The position numbers and the translations under genes were made by a program. This document shows, in pieces, positions 1 to 8,496 of a stretch of 60,499 bases of DNA. This stretch comes from Bradyrhizobium centrolobii. Its GTDB lineage: Bacteria > Pseudomonadota > Alphaproteobacteria > Rhizobiales > Xanthobacteraceae. The stretch is from positions 20,665-81,163 of the forward strand of contig NZ_LUUB01000053.1 in assembly GCF_001641635.1 (NCBI RefSeq), in the 5' to 3' direction. Position 1 is the stretch's first letter; each line of letters begins with the position of its first letter. The notes below the pieces were generated by a model. The model saw only the letters and a list, made by a program, of their open reading frames with translations. It was not told where the DNA came from and searched no databases.

Positions 1-18
1 ATCTGACGATGCAATCCG

Positions 19-44
19 GCCTCTCCCCGCAGGCGGGGAGAGGC
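19..44. repeat. Perfect palindrome, REP-like
   Basis: A perfect inverted repeat with 12-bp arms (GCCTCTCCCCGC / GCGGGGAGAGGC) and a 2-bp spacer. It lies just past the stop codon of the minus-strand binding-protein gene. It matches in style the palindromes at 1094-1217, 6516-6561 and 8435-8467, so it is probably a dispersed intergenic repeat that may also stabilise or end the transcript. Confidence 0.75.
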
Positions 45-51
45 AAAGAAG

Positions 52-996
52 CTAAAACGGGCTCACCGAAAAATACCGCAGCCACAGATCGGTGTAGCGG
101 CCTTTTTCCCAGACGCGGAACAGCGCCCAGTTCAGGGCCTGGCGCAGCACGTCATTGCCCTTGCGTACGGCAATGCCGATGCCCTCGCCGAAGAAACGGC
201 TCTCGACGAAGGGGCCGCCGGAGAAGGCGCAGCAATCACCCGAATCGGTGCCGTTGATCCAGAAGGCGAGCGAGATGGCGTCGCCGAAGATGAAATCGAC
301 CTCGCCCTTGCGTAAAGCTGTGCGCAGCGCGTCGTCGTTGGGATAGCCGTGCAGCTCGGCGTCGGTGAACATCGCCTTCAGATACGCCTCGTGCGCGGAG
401 CCTGCGATGACGCCGACCTTCTTGCCTTCGAGATATTCCGGGCGGATCTCCGGCATCACCGCGTCCTTGCGCGAGGCGAAGCGCGCCGGCATGCGGTAAT
501 AGGGATCGGTGAAGTCAACGCGGGCGCGGAGCTGGGGGCTCACCGCCATCGAGGCGATGATGGCGTCGCCGCGGTTGGAGGTGAGCGCATCGACCAGCGT
601 CTCGAAGCGGCGCATCTGCACCGTGCAGGTGACCTTGATTTCGTCGCAGAGCGCGCGGGCGAGATCGACATTGAAGCCGGCCGGATTGCCGTCAGCGCCG
701 GTGTAGTTGAACGGCGGGTAGTCGGTCTCGGTCAAAAAGCGGATCACGGTCAGGCGCGACAGGTCCGGCCGCTCGGGGCGCCGCCGGGGGTCCCAGAAGC
801 CAGGCACGGCCTGGGGGGCGGCGGCTTGGGGCGCGGCCTTGGGCGCAGCGGCTTGAGGCGTCGCGGGGGCCACCGGCTTGGCGGGCGCCTGCGCCTCGGC
901 GCTCGGCGCCGTCGAGAACAGGCAAGCGCCGACGACCAGCCCGGTCAGGAGGCCACGGACAGTTTTGGGCGATTTCGCCTGTTGCGATGGGGCCAT
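52..996 (-). CDS. Amino-acid ABC transporter substrate-binding protein (SBP_bac_3)
   Basis: A 314-aa periplasmic binding protein of the polar amino acid family. A hydrophobic signal (about residues 14-36) is followed by an Ala/Pro-rich linker to about residue 65. The binding domain begins with the family-typical TDYPPFNYTGADG segment, then GFNVDLARALCDEI and later GVIAGSAHEAYL. No permease or ATPase gene lies beside it, so it is either an orphan binding protein or serves a transporter encoded elsewhere. The long A/P linker is unusual for a free periplasmic protein and could be a tether. The ligand cannot be read from the sequence. Confidence 0.85.
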   Translation of the reverse strand: MAPSQQAKSPKTVRGLLTGLVVGACLFSTAPSAEAQAPAKPVAPATPQAAAPKAAPQAAAPQAVPGFWDPRRRPERPDLSRLTVIRFLTETDYPPFNYTGADGNPAGFNVDLARALCDEIKVTCTVQMRRFETLVDALTSNRGDAIIASMAVSPQLRARVDFTDPYYRMPARFASRKDAVMPEIRPEYLEGKKVGVIAGSAHEAYLKAMFTDAELHGYPNDDALRTALRKGEVDFIFGDAISLAFWINGTDSGDCCAFSGGPFVESRFFGEGIGIAVRKGNDVLRQALNWALFRVWEKGRYTDLWLRYFSVSPF

Positions 997-1093
997 CGGC
1001 GGAGATTAACGGGATTTCGTTGGGATCGGAGGGCCTTATAGACCATCCCGCCGGGAACGCGAGCGGGGATTATGGCCTGGGTGGGGTGCGCTC

Positions 1094-1217
1094 CCTCTCC
1101 CGCTTGCGGGGGAGGGTCCGGGTGGGGGTGTCTCCGCGGGCGAGACTCCCAACGTGGAGAGAGCCCCCACCCGCCGCGCTCTTCGAGCGCGCCGACCTCC
1201 CCCGCAAGCGGGAGAGG
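1094..1217. repeat. Large inverted repeat (nested hairpin)
   Basis: The outer arms CCTCTCCCGCTTGCGGGGG (from 1094) and CCCCCGCAAGCGGGAGAGG (to 1217) are complementary. An inner pair, GGGTGGGGG and CCCCCACCC, makes a nested stem. It lies between convergently placed gene ends and shares its core with other palindromes in the window, so it is a dispersed palindromic repeat of the kind common in Bradyrhizobium. Confidence 0.75.
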
Positions 1218-1250
1218 TGGAGCGGAGTTCGCGTCGCGATTGAGCAGACC

Positions 1251-1841
1251 TCAGAGATACCGCTTCAGTTCGGTCGCGGCCTCTTCCGGGCTGCGCTTCA
1301 GGTTGAAGGGGGAGACGAAGCGGCCGTCGCGGTCCATCAGATAGATCAGCGCGGTATGGTCCATGGTGTAGTCGCCATCCTTGGTCGGGACCTTCTTGGC
1401 GTAGACCCGGTAGGACGTGATCACCTTGGCGATATCCGCGGGATCGCCGCTGAGGCCTTCCAGATGCGGATCGAAACTCGACAGATAGTCCTTCATCGCG
1501 GCCTGCGTGTCGCGCTCGGGATCGACCGAGATGAAATAGGCATTGATCTTGTCGGCATCCCTGCCCATCGCACGCAGCACTTCCGAGATCTCGAACAGCG
1601 AGGTCGGGCAGACGTCGGGGCAATGGGTGTAGCCGAAGAAGATCAGGGTCGGCTTGCCCTTCAGGCTCTTGTCGGTGACGGTCTTGCCGTTCTGGTCCGT
1701 AAGCTGGAACGGCCCGCCGATCGCGACGGGCTGCGCGACCTTGCTCACACCGCCCATCGCCCAGAATATCACGAGGAGCCCGACGACGAGGCTTGCGGCG
1801 AAGGTGGTCGCGATCACCAGCGGGCGGGCGGTGGAGCTCAT
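1251..1841 (-). CDS. SCO1/SenC-type copper chaperone
   Basis: A thioredoxin-fold protein anchored by one N-terminal membrane helix (residues about 9-29). It carries the copper-binding CPDVC motif (Cys74 and Cys78 from the chosen start) after FFGYTH, and the distal histidine in TMDHTALIYL. Family members deliver copper to the CuA site of cytochrome c oxidase. The ATG at 1841 is chosen because AGGAAG lies about ten bases upstream and the membrane helix then starts near the N-terminus. An upstream in-frame start at 1907 would only add a Pro-rich stretch. The small membrane protein immediately upstream is probably co-transcribed. Confidence 0.9.
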   Translation of the reverse strand: MSSTARPLVIATTFAASLVVGLLVIFWAMGGVSKVAQPVAIGGPFQLTDQNGKTVTDKSLKGKPTLIFFGYTHCPDVCPTSLFEISEVLRAMGRDADKINAYFISVDPERDTQAAMKDYLSSFDPHLEGLSGDPADIAKVITSYRVYAKKVPTKDGDYTMDHTALIYLMDRDGRFVSPFNLKRSPEEAATELKRYL

Positions 1842-1869
1842 GGTCGGAAAACTTCCTGTTGTCCCTGGG

Positions 1870-2064
1870 TCAGAAGCAGGCGGACAGGCCGGTCCTGATC
1901 GTCTCAAAAAACACCTGGGTACCGTAGTGGAACCACAGTGCCAGCGCCGCGAGCACGGCTAGACCGCCGAGGCCCGCGCCCGCACACACCAGCATGGACG
2001 ACGCCCTGCCGGCAGTGGGCGAATTGTCCGATACCGAAGTTGCGGGGTGCAGTGGTTGAGCCAT
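1870..2064 (-). CDS. Small single-pass membrane protein
   Basis: A 64-aa protein with a soluble N-terminal third and one clear transmembrane segment (MLVCAGAGLGGLAVLAALAL, about residues 24-43), followed by a short aromatic tail. It lies 28 bp upstream of the SCO1-type gene on the same strand, so it may be co-transcribed and act in the same respiratory assembly process. That link rests only on position. I do not recognise the family. Confidence 0.6.
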   Translation of the reverse strand: MAQPLHPATSVSDNSPTAGRASSMLVCAGAGLGGLAVLAALALWFHYGTQVFFETIRTGLSACF

Positions 2065-2180
2065 GACAACGATCGGGGCGACAAGCCCGGTTCCCTGCCT
2101 TTCAAATAGGCGTTGGCCCGCGGGCGAGCAAGCGCCGCCGGCGGGGAAACGACCACTGAGGTCACGTCGTGCTGATGGAT

Positions 2181-2702
2181 TTAGTGGGCCAGCTGGCCCC
2201 GGGCGGACTCCAGCTGTTCCGCTGACGGAAGAGGCCGGCGCAAAGGCTGTCTGGTCGAAGCCTGCGCGTCCAGATAGCAGGGCTTGTACATGGCCTGGAG
2301 CTGCTTGCCCCTGAGGAAGATCATGTGCGGGGTGAGCCCGCCGCGCTGCGAGATCCAGCGCCGCACCTGCGAGGGATACATCGCATAGAGCATCTGGGTG
2401 GCTTCGGGATTGGTGATGGCGCGGCCGTTGGTACCGAAATCCCAGGCGGCGTGGAAGCCAAGCGTCGCGTGCGAGGTCACGCAGATGCGGTCGCGCGGGA
2501 TCGCGCCGAGGACGATGGTGCAGGCCGAAGCGCAAAGGCCGTCGATGATGACGGTTTCACCGGACTGGCGCAGATCCTGGTATCTGTCGACGTAGGTTCC
2601 GATCCGGCCGCCACGATCATCCGCGATCCGAACCACCGCGTGAGAGGCCCCCATGCCCGCGATCAAGAGACCCGCCGCGAGCAACGCCGTCAGAAGCTTC
2701 AT
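2181..2702 (-). CDS. Secreted ClpP/crotonase-fold protein of unknown function
   Basis: A 173-aa protein with a signal peptide (MKLLTALLAAGLLIAGMGASHA). Its core, VIIDGLCASACTIVLGAI then ATLGFHAAW, resembles the COG3904-type periplasmic proteins distantly related to ClpP, where the Ser in SAC and a His would form the active site. The ATG at 2702 places the signal peptide at the N-terminus. An alternative start at 2726 adds eight residues. Substrate and role are unknown. Confidence 0.7.
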   Translation of the reverse strand: MKLLTALLAAGLLIAGMGASHAVVRIADDRGGRIGTYVDRYQDLRQSGETVIIDGLCASACTIVLGAIPRDRICVTSHATLGFHAAWDFGTNGRAITNPEATQMLYAMYPSQVRRWISQRGGLTPHMIFLRGKQLQAMYKPCYLDAQASTRQPLRRPLPSAEQLESARGQLAH

Positions 2703-2949
2703 GTCCCCCGCCCCAGTCGATTTCAAATCTGTGTGTCTGGTGGTGATGCGCCGCTAGCGTCCGTCCTAACCGTGGTTTTGTCTAGGCAGCCCGGCTCGCT
2801 GAAAACAAATTCAAATCCAGTGTTGCGTCGGCGCTGCACCAAGCCCGCTTCGGCCCAAAGTGGAACAAGTTAACGGACTCTTACGCCTCGCGCCCTTGAT
2901 CTCAGCTGCAACCGCAGGCTTCAATCCGGATAACTACAGGGGGGAACTC

Positions 2950-4608
2950 ATGACGGAGCAGGCGGACGTCATCGTCGTCGGCGCGGGACTGTCGGGACTG
3001 GTGGCCGCAACGGAGATTGCGGACGCCGGCAAGCGCGTGATCGTCCTCGACCAGGAGGGCGAGCAATCGCTCGGCGGCCAGGCGTTCTGGTCGTTCGGCG
3101 GATTGTTCCTGGTCGATTCGCCGGAGCAGCGCCGGCTCGGCATCAAGGACTCCTTCGATCTCGCCTTGCAGGACTGGCTCGGCACCGCCGGCTTCGACCG
3201 CGACGAGGATTACTGGCCGCGCAAATGGGCCGGGGCCTATGTGGCGTTTGCCGCTGGCGAGAAGCGCGATTGGCTGCGCGCGATGGGCCATCGCATCTTT
3301 CCCGTGGTCGGCTGGGCCGAGCGCGGCGGCTATGACGCAATGGGCCACGGCAATTCGGTGCCACGCTTTCACGTCACCTGGGGCACCGGACCCGGCATCG
3401 TCGAACCGTTCGAGCGCCGCGCGCGCGAGGCGGCGAGATCCGGACGGCTGGTCTTCAAGTTTCGCCACCGCGTCGACGCGCTGTCGGTCACCAATGGCAC
3501 GGTCGACGGCGTGAGCGGCGTCATCCTCGAGCCGAGCAATGTCGAGCGCGGCAAGAGCTCCTCGCGTAATGCGATCGGTGAATTTTCGTTGAAGGCGCAG
3601 GCCGTGATCGTCGCCTCCGGCGGCATCGGCGGCAATCATGACCTGGTCCGGCAGAACTGGCCGAAGCGGCTCGGCGAGCCGCCGAAATTCATGATCTCCG
3701 GCGTGCCGGAGCACGTCGACGGCCGCATGATCGGCATCACGGAAAAGGCCGGCGCGCGGCTGATCAACCGCGACCGCATGTGGCACTATGTCGAGGGCAT
3801 CCAGAACTGGAATCCAATCTGGCCGCGCCACGGCATCCGCATCCTGCCCGGCCCCTCCTCGATGTGGTTCGACGCGACCGGCACTCGATTGCCGGCACCG
3901 TTGTTTCCCGGCTCCGACACGCTCGGCCAGCTCAAATACATCATGTCGACCGGCTACGATTATTCCTGGTTCATCCTGACGCAGAGCATCATCAAGAAGG
4001 AGTTCGCGCTGTCGGGATCGGAGCAGAACCCCGATCTCACGGGGAAGAGCTGGCGCATGACGCTGCGCCGCGCCACCAACAAGGGCGCGCCGGCGCCGGT
4101 GGAAGCCTTCAAGAGCCATGGTGTCGACTTCATCGTGCGCGACAAGCTCGACGAGCTCGTAGCTGCGATGAACAAGCTCGCCGGCAACGATCTCCTCAAG
4201 CTCGACTACGTCAAGATGCAGATCGAGGCGCGCGACCGCGAGATTGCCAACCCCTACGTCAAGGATGCGCAGGTGATGAACATCCACAATGCGCGCCGCT
4301 ACATCGGCGACAAGCTGATCCGCACCGCCTCCCCGCACAGGATTCTCGATCCAGCGCATGGGCCGCTGATCGCGGTCAAGCTCAACATCCTCACCCGCAA
4401 GACGCTGGGCGGCTTCGAGACCGATCTCGACTCGCGCGTATTCGGCCAGGAGGGCAGCGTCATTCCCGGCCTCTATGCGGTCGGCGAAGCCGCGGGCTTC
4501 GGCGGCGGCGGCGTACACGGCTATCGCTCGCTGGAAGGCACCTTCCTCGGCGGCTGCCTGTTCTCAGGCCGCAATGCGGGGCGCGCGGCGGCGAAGGCAG
4601 TGGGCTAG
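2950..4608 (+). CDS. FAD-binding dehydrogenase, fumarate reductase / ketosteroid dehydrogenase family
   Basis: A 552-aa flavoprotein. The N-terminal dinucleotide fold is VIVVGAGLSGLVAATEIADA, with the acidic ribose-binding residue in VIVLDQE. The C-terminal FAD contact region contains YAVGEAAGFGGGGVHGYRSLEG, typical of the FAD_binding_2 family. The start is fixed by a strong GGGGGAA Shine-Dalgarno seven bases upstream of the ATG at 2950. The esterase gene begins 3 bp after the stop, so the two are probably one transcript. The family contains 3-ketosteroid dehydrogenases and fumarate reductases. The substrate is not predictable here. Confidence 0.88.
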   Translation: MTEQADVIVVGAGLSGLVAATEIADAGKRVIVLDQEGEQSLGGQAFWSFGGLFLVDSPEQRRLGIKDSFDLALQDWLGTAGFDRDEDYWPRKWAGAYVAFAAGEKRDWLRAMGHRIFPVVGWAERGGYDAMGHGNSVPRFHVTWGTGPGIVEPFERRAREAARSGRLVFKFRHRVDALSVTNGTVDGVSGVILEPSNVERGKSSSRNAIGEFSLKAQAVIVASGGIGGNHDLVRQNWPKRLGEPPKFMISGVPEHVDGRMIGITEKAGARLINRDRMWHYVEGIQNWNPIWPRHGIRILPGPSSMWFDATGTRLPAPLFPGSDTLGQLKYIMSTGYDYSWFILTQSIIKKEFALSGSEQNPDLTGKSWRMTLRRATNKGAPAPVEAFKSHGVDFIVRDKLDELVAAMNKLAGNDLLKLDYVKMQIEARDREIANPYVKDAQVMNIHNARRYIGDKLIRTASPHRILDPAHGPLIAVKLNILTRKTLGGFETDLDSRVFGQEGSVIPGLYAVGEAAGFGGGGVHGYRSLEGTFLGGCLFSGRNAGRAAAKAVG

Positions 4609-4611
4609 AGC

Positions 4612-5529
4612 GTGCGGCGGTGGGTGCATATCGGCGCGCTTCTTGCGGCATTGGCCGCAGCTTCGGCCGCATCTGCCGATACGATCGACGTCGATGGCGT
4701 GAAGCGCTCCTACACCACGCAACTGCCGGCGAAAAAGCCGGCGCCGCTGGTGGTCGTGCTGCATGGCAAGACCCAGCGCGGCGCCGACATGGTCGCGCGG
4801 ACGGCATGGCCCCTGGTTGCGAAGCGGGAAGGTTTTGCCGTGGTCTTTCCGGACGGGCTCAACCATGCCTGGGCCGATGCGAGGACGAAGGCGGGACCTG
4901 CGCTCCGTGGCCCGCCCGCAGGCACCGACGACGTCGCCTTCATCGCAAAGCTCATCGAGAAGCTGGTGGCGAACGGCACGGCCGACCCAAACCGCATCTA
5001 CGTCACCGGCATCTCCAATGGAGGCGCCATGGCGATGACGCTCGTTTGCGCGCGCGCCGATCTGTTTGCGGCGGGCGCGAGCGTGATCATGAATCTTACC
5101 GACGAAGGCGCGGTCACGTGCCATCCGTCGCGGCCGTTGCCGGTGCTGATCATGAACGGCACGGCCGACCCGCTGGTCCCCTACGAGGGTGGACGCGGAT
5201 CGAGCTATTTTGCCGCAGACGGGTTCTGGTCGACCGACGAGACGCTGGCATTCTGGCGCAAGCTCAATGGCTGCGAGACCGGTGACGCCGACGTGACGGA
5301 CTTGCCCGACAAGGTGCCCGCAGACCAGTCCACCGTCACGCGGATCACCTCGCGCTGTCCCAAGGGGCACGACGTCGTGCTCTATCGCATCAACGATGGC
5401 GGCCACCGCATGCCCGGCTTTTCGCCGGATGCCCGCTTCCCGAAGATCGCGGCAGGCATGCTCGGGCCGCAGAATGGCGACATCGACGGCGCCGAGACGA
5501 TCTGGACTTTTTTCAGCCAGTTTCCGTAG
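4612..5529 (+). CDS. Secreted PHB-depolymerase-like esterase (LpqC family)
   Basis: A 305-aa alpha/beta hydrolase with a cleavable signal peptide ending ASAASA. It has an oxyanion-region VVVLHGKTQ and the nucleophile elbow GISNGG (Ser135). Downstream are NGTADPLVPY, carrying the likely acid, and the histidine of NDGGHRMPG. The start is GTG, 3 bp behind the flavin dehydrogenase stop, which suggests translational coupling. Family members hydrolyse polyhydroxybutyrate or feruloyl/short-chain esters. The true substrate is unknown. Confidence 0.85.
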   Translation: MRRWVHIGALLAALAAASAASADTIDVDGVKRSYTTQLPAKKPAPLVVVLHGKTQRGADMVARTAWPLVAKREGFAVVFPDGLNHAWADARTKAGPALRGPPAGTDDVAFIAKLIEKLVANGTADPNRIYVTGISNGGAMAMTLVCARADLFAAGASVIMNLTDEGAVTCHPSRPLPVLIMNGTADPLVPYEGGRGSSYFAADGFWSTDETLAFWRKLNGCETGDADVTDLPDKVPADQSTVTRITSRCPKGHDVVLYRINDGGHRMPGFSPDARFPKIAAGMLGPQNGDIDGAETIWTFFSQFP

Positions 5530-5608
5530 GCGACGCATGCGCCGCGCGGGGTGGCAGAGCGCGGGGCCCTGCGCTAGACAGGGCCGCCATTCCATCAGGA
5601 GACCCCCA

Positions 5609-5959
5609 ATGAGCATCCAACGTTTCGAAACCGGCCCGCGCATGAGCCAGGTCGTCGTTCACGGCAACACCGTCTATCTCGCCGGCGTCGTCGCCAACAA
5701 GGCGGCCGGCGAAAGCGTGACGAAGCAGACCCAGGACATCCTAGCGACCATCGACGGCCATCTCGCCAAGGCCGGCACCGACAAGTCGAAGCTCTTGTCG
5801 GCGACGATCTACATCACCGACATGAAGACCTTCCAGGAGATGAACGCGGTGTGGGATGCCTGGGTGTCGCCCGGCAACACGCCAGCACGCGCCACCGTCG
5901 AAGCCAAGCTGGCGGCACCGCAATACACCGTCGAGATCATGGTGACCGCGGCGAAGTAA
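5609..5959 (+). CDS. RidA family protein
   Basis: A 116-aa protein of the YjgF/YER057c/UK114 family. It contains the typical NTVYLAGVVA strand and the C-terminal PARATVEAKLAAPQYTVEIMVTA block with the conserved Arg that binds the substrate carboxylate. RidA proteins hydrolyse reactive enamine/imine intermediates released by PLP enzymes. Several paralogues lack that activity, and assignment to a subgroup is not possible here. AGGAGA lies upstream of the ATG at 5609. The hairpin GGCCCTG / CAGGGCC (5565-5585) precedes the gene. Confidence 0.9.
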   Translation: MSIQRFETGPRMSQVVVHGNTVYLAGVVANKAAGESVTKQTQDILATIDGHLAKAGTDKSKLLSATIYITDMKTFQEMNAVWDAWVSPGNTPARATVEAKLAAPQYTVEIMVTAAK

Positions 5960-6073
5960 TCCCGCAAAGAATTAGTGTGCGCGCCGATGACCTCCGAGGT
6001 AATCGATCGGCGCGCGCAAACCTTCGATAGTCAGGGACAGCCGAACGACACGGCGCCATCGAAGGAGAACACC

Positions 6074-6436
6074 ATGACCGACCACATCACCGTAGCCCGC
6101 CGCTATATCGATCTCTGGAACGAGCGCACGGCGAGCCGCCGGCGCGAACTGCTCAGCGAAAACTGGACCGCGGATGCGAGCTACGTCGATCCGCTGATGA
6201 AGGGCGACGGCCATGACGGCGTCGACGCGCTGATCGCCGGCGTGCAGCAGCGCTTTCCTGACTTCAAATTCACGCTGATCGGCGAACCCAACGGCTATGG
6301 CGACCACGTCCGCTTTTCCTGGGGCCTCGGCCCCGACGGCGTCGACAGTCCGATCAAGGGCACCGACTTCGCCGTGCTCCGCGACGGCCGCATCAAGAGC
6401 ATCACGGGGTTTTTGGATCAGGTGCCGGCGGGCTGA
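6074..6436 (+). CDS. SnoaL-like / NTF2-fold protein
   Basis: A 120-aa protein of the cone-shaped NTF2 fold. It opens with VARRYIDLWNE, followed by ASYVDPLMKGDGHDGVDALI and QRFPDFKFTLIGEP, the pattern of SnoaL-like small ligand-binding or isomerase proteins. GAAGGAG lies about seven bases upstream of the ATG. It stands alone, and no function can be assigned beyond fold. Confidence 0.8.
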   Translation: MTDHITVARRYIDLWNERTASRRRELLSENWTADASYVDPLMKGDGHDGVDALIAGVQQRFPDFKFTLIGEPNGYGDHVRFSWGLGPDGVDSPIKGTDFAVLRDGRIKSITGFLDQVPAG

Positions 6437-6515
6437 GGCCACGGGCACGCTGCCCCTTCTCTTCCGCAGACCCTATTACATGAGACTCGTGCGCGGAGAG
6501 AGACCCCTCACCCGT

Positions 6516-6561
6516 CTCGCCGCTACGCGGCGAGCCACCCTCTCCCACAAGGGGAGAGGGT
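6516..6561. repeat. Two adjacent hairpins, REP-like
   Basis: Two stems in tandem: CTCGCCGC-tac-GCGGCGAG (6516-6534) and ACCCTCTCCC-acaa-GGGGAGAGGGT (6537-6561). They lie between convergent genes (the SnoaL-like protein and the lactonase). The second shares the CCTCTCCC/GGGAGAGG core of the other palindromes in this window. Confidence 0.7.
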
Positions 6562-6585
6562 GAGAACGCACCTCGGCAAATCCAA

Positions 6586-7428
6586 TCAGCCCAATTGATA
6601 CGCGGCCTGCGCATTCGCCCCGAACGCCTTCTCGCGCACATGCGCGCCGAGCTTCGCCAGGCACGCTTCCAGCGCGCCCTTGATCTCGCCATAGCTGCCG
6701 GCGAGCAGACACACCGGCCAGTCGGAGCCGAAGATCAAGCGGTCTTCGCCAAAACAGTTCGCGGCATGCCGGACATAGGGGAACAGCCGCTCCGCGTCCC
6801 AATCGTCCCATTTGGCCTCGGTCGCGAGGCCCGAGATCTTGCACCAGACATTGCCGCAAGCCGCGAGCGCGGCGATGCGATCGGACCATTCTGAACTCCC
6901 GCCATCAGCGATCGGCGGCTTTGCGGCGTGGTCAAGGACGAAACGCGCCTTGGGAAAGGCCTGCGCGGTAGCGATCGTGGCCGGCAGTTCGCGGCTGCGC
7001 ACCAGGAAATCATAGGCGAGATCGTGCGCGAACACCGCGGTGAGGCCGCGCTGGACGTCCTCGCGCAACAGCCAATCCGGATCGGCCTCGTCGTGGACCT
7101 GATGGCGGATGCCGACGAGCTTCTCGCCGCCGGACGAAGCACGCAGACGGGCGAGCGTCTCGTCAAGCGCTCCGTCCGTGAGATCGGCCCAGCCGACCAC
7201 GCCAATGACGGAAGGCGTTGCGCTGGCGATGCGCAGGAACTCCTCGGTCTCCTCCAGCGCGGAGCGGCATTGCACCAGAATACTCGCATCGATGCCGTTC
7301 GCTTTCAGGAGCGGCGCGAGGTCGGCCGGGCCGAAGGCGCGGTGGATCGGCGCTAGCTCGGGCGCTTCCATCCAGGGGTAATCGGCGCGCGCCGGATCCC
7401 AGAAATGCTGATGGCCGTCGATGATCAT
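6586..7428 (-). CDS. Amidohydrolase-fold lactonase (fuconolactonase-like, COG3618)
   Basis: A 280-aa TIM-barrel metal hydrolase. It begins MIIDGHQHFWDP with the metal-binding H-x-H, and continues with GIRHQVHDE, FVLDHAAKPP and LIFGSDWPVC, the last supplying the C-terminal Asp. This order is characteristic of L-fucono-1,5-lactonase and 4-sulfomuconolactonase relatives. It is the last gene of the sugar operon, 3 bp after the aldo/keto reductase, with GGAG eight bases before the ATG. A sugar dehydrogenase followed by a lactonase is the expected pair for oxidising an aldose through its lactone. Confidence 0.82.
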   Translation of the reverse strand: MIIDGHQHFWDPARADYPWMEAPELAPIHRAFGPADLAPLLKANGIDASILVQCRSALEETEEFLRIASATPSVIGVVGWADLTDGALDETLARLRASSGGEKLVGIRHQVHDEADPDWLLREDVQRGLTAVFAHDLAYDFLVRSRELPATIATAQAFPKARFVLDHAAKPPIADGGSSEWSDRIAALAACGNVWCKISGLATEAKWDDWDAERLFPYVRHAANCFGEDRLIFGSDWPVCLLAGSYGEIKGALEACLAKLGAHVREKAFGANAQAAYQLG

Positions 7429-7431
7429 GCG

Positions 7432-8409
7432 TCACGCTCCGCCGGGCAATGGCGCTCGCGCATCGACGAGCTTGCGCGCGCGCAGCTCCTGCCAGAAGGC
7501 AGGCGGCACCGTCCGCTCCGACATCGCGATGTTGTCGGACACTTCCGCCGCCGTGCGGGCGCCGGTCAAAGCAACCGTCACCGCCGGATGGGCCATGCAG
7601 AACTGGAACGCCGCGGCCTTCAGCTCCGTGCCGTGCTTGCGGCAGAGCTCGTCGAGCTCAAGCGCGCGCTCGATGAGCGCAGCGTCGGCGTCCTCATAGT
7701 TGAACTTCGCGCCGGCGTGCGGATCGGCGAGGATGCCGCTGTTGTAGATGCCGCCGAGCAGGATGCCGATGTTTTTCGCAAGGCAAAGGGGAAACAGCGC
7801 ATCCAGCGCGCCCTGGTCGAGCAGCGTGTAGCGCCCGGCGAGCAGGAAGCAGTCGACCGGCGCGGCTTCGGCGAAGCGAACCAGCATCTCGGACTGGTTC
7901 ATGCCGGCGCCGATCGCCTTGACCGTTCCCTCATCGCGCAGGCGACGGAGCGCACGAAAGGCACCCGCGACAGCATCGTCATAGTGGTCGTCCGGATCGT
8001 GCACGAGCAGGATATCGACGCGATCGAGCCCGAGGCGCACCAGGCTCTCCTCCACCGAACGCATCACGCCGTCATGGCTGAAGTCGAACACCGGCCGCTC
8101 GACCGAGGTGCCCTTGTAGTGCTCGTCCTCGGCCGCCGCGCCGGCCGGCGGCCGCAAGAGGCGTCCGACCTTGGTCGAGATGACATAGGAGTCGCGCGGC
8201 TTCTGCCGCAGGAAAGCGCCCAGCCGCCGCTCGGCGAGGCCGAAGCCGTAGAGCGGCGCGGTATCGAAGAAGCGGACACCCAGTGACCAGGTGGCTTCGA
8301 TCGTCGCTTCCGCATCGGCATCGCTGACCGGGGCAAACAATCCGCCCAGCGGCGCTGTGCCGAGACCGATTGACGTGACGTCGAGAGAGCCGAACCGCGA
8401 CCGTTTCAT
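7432..8409 (-). CDS. Aldo/keto reductase (sugar dehydrogenase type)
   Basis: A 325-aa AKR of the D-threo-aldose / L-fucose dehydrogenase branch. It has GVRFFDTAPLYGFGLAERRLG with the catalytic Asp and Tyr, VISTKVGRLL with the catalytic Lys, and DILLVHDPDDH. The ATG at 8409 has GGAAGG seven bases upstream, whereas the ATG at 8415 abuts it, so 8409 is preferred. Its place between a sugar ABC transporter and a lactonase suggests oxidation of an incoming aldose to its lactone. The exact sugar is not shown. Confidence 0.82.
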   Translation of the reverse strand: MKRSRFGSLDVTSIGLGTAPLGGLFAPVSDADAEATIEATWSLGVRFFDTAPLYGFGLAERRLGAFLRQKPRDSYVISTKVGRLLRPPAGAAAEDEHYKGTSVERPVFDFSHDGVMRSVEESLVRLGLDRVDILLVHDPDDHYDDAVAGAFRALRRLRDEGTVKAIGAGMNQSEMLVRFAEAAPVDCFLLAGRYTLLDQGALDALFPLCLAKNIGILLGGIYNSGILADPHAGAKFNYEDADAALIERALELDELCRKHGTELKAAAFQFCMAHPAVTVALTGARTAAEVSDNIAMSERTVPPAFWQELRARKLVDARAPLPGGA

Positions 8410-8434
8410 TTCCATTCCTTCCAAAAGCCAGCTT

Positions 8435-8467
8435 CTCTCCCGCCTGCGAGATGTGCAAGCGGGAGAG
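8435..8467. repeat. REP-like hairpin inside the sugar operon
   Basis: The arms CTCTCCCGC (8435-8443) and GCGGGAGAG (8459-8467) flank a 15-base loop. It sits between the binding-protein gene and the aldo/keto reductase. A stem here often stabilises the upstream part of a transcript, which would favour high expression of the binding protein, but this is inference. Confidence 0.6.
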
Positions 8468-8496
8468 AGCATGGGAGTGTGGGGCTGGCGACACTC

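Noticed and set aside
2902..4518. 538-codon minus-strand open frame
   Set aside because: Shadow of the FAD dehydrogenase gene, which has a strong ribosome site and clear FAD motifs.
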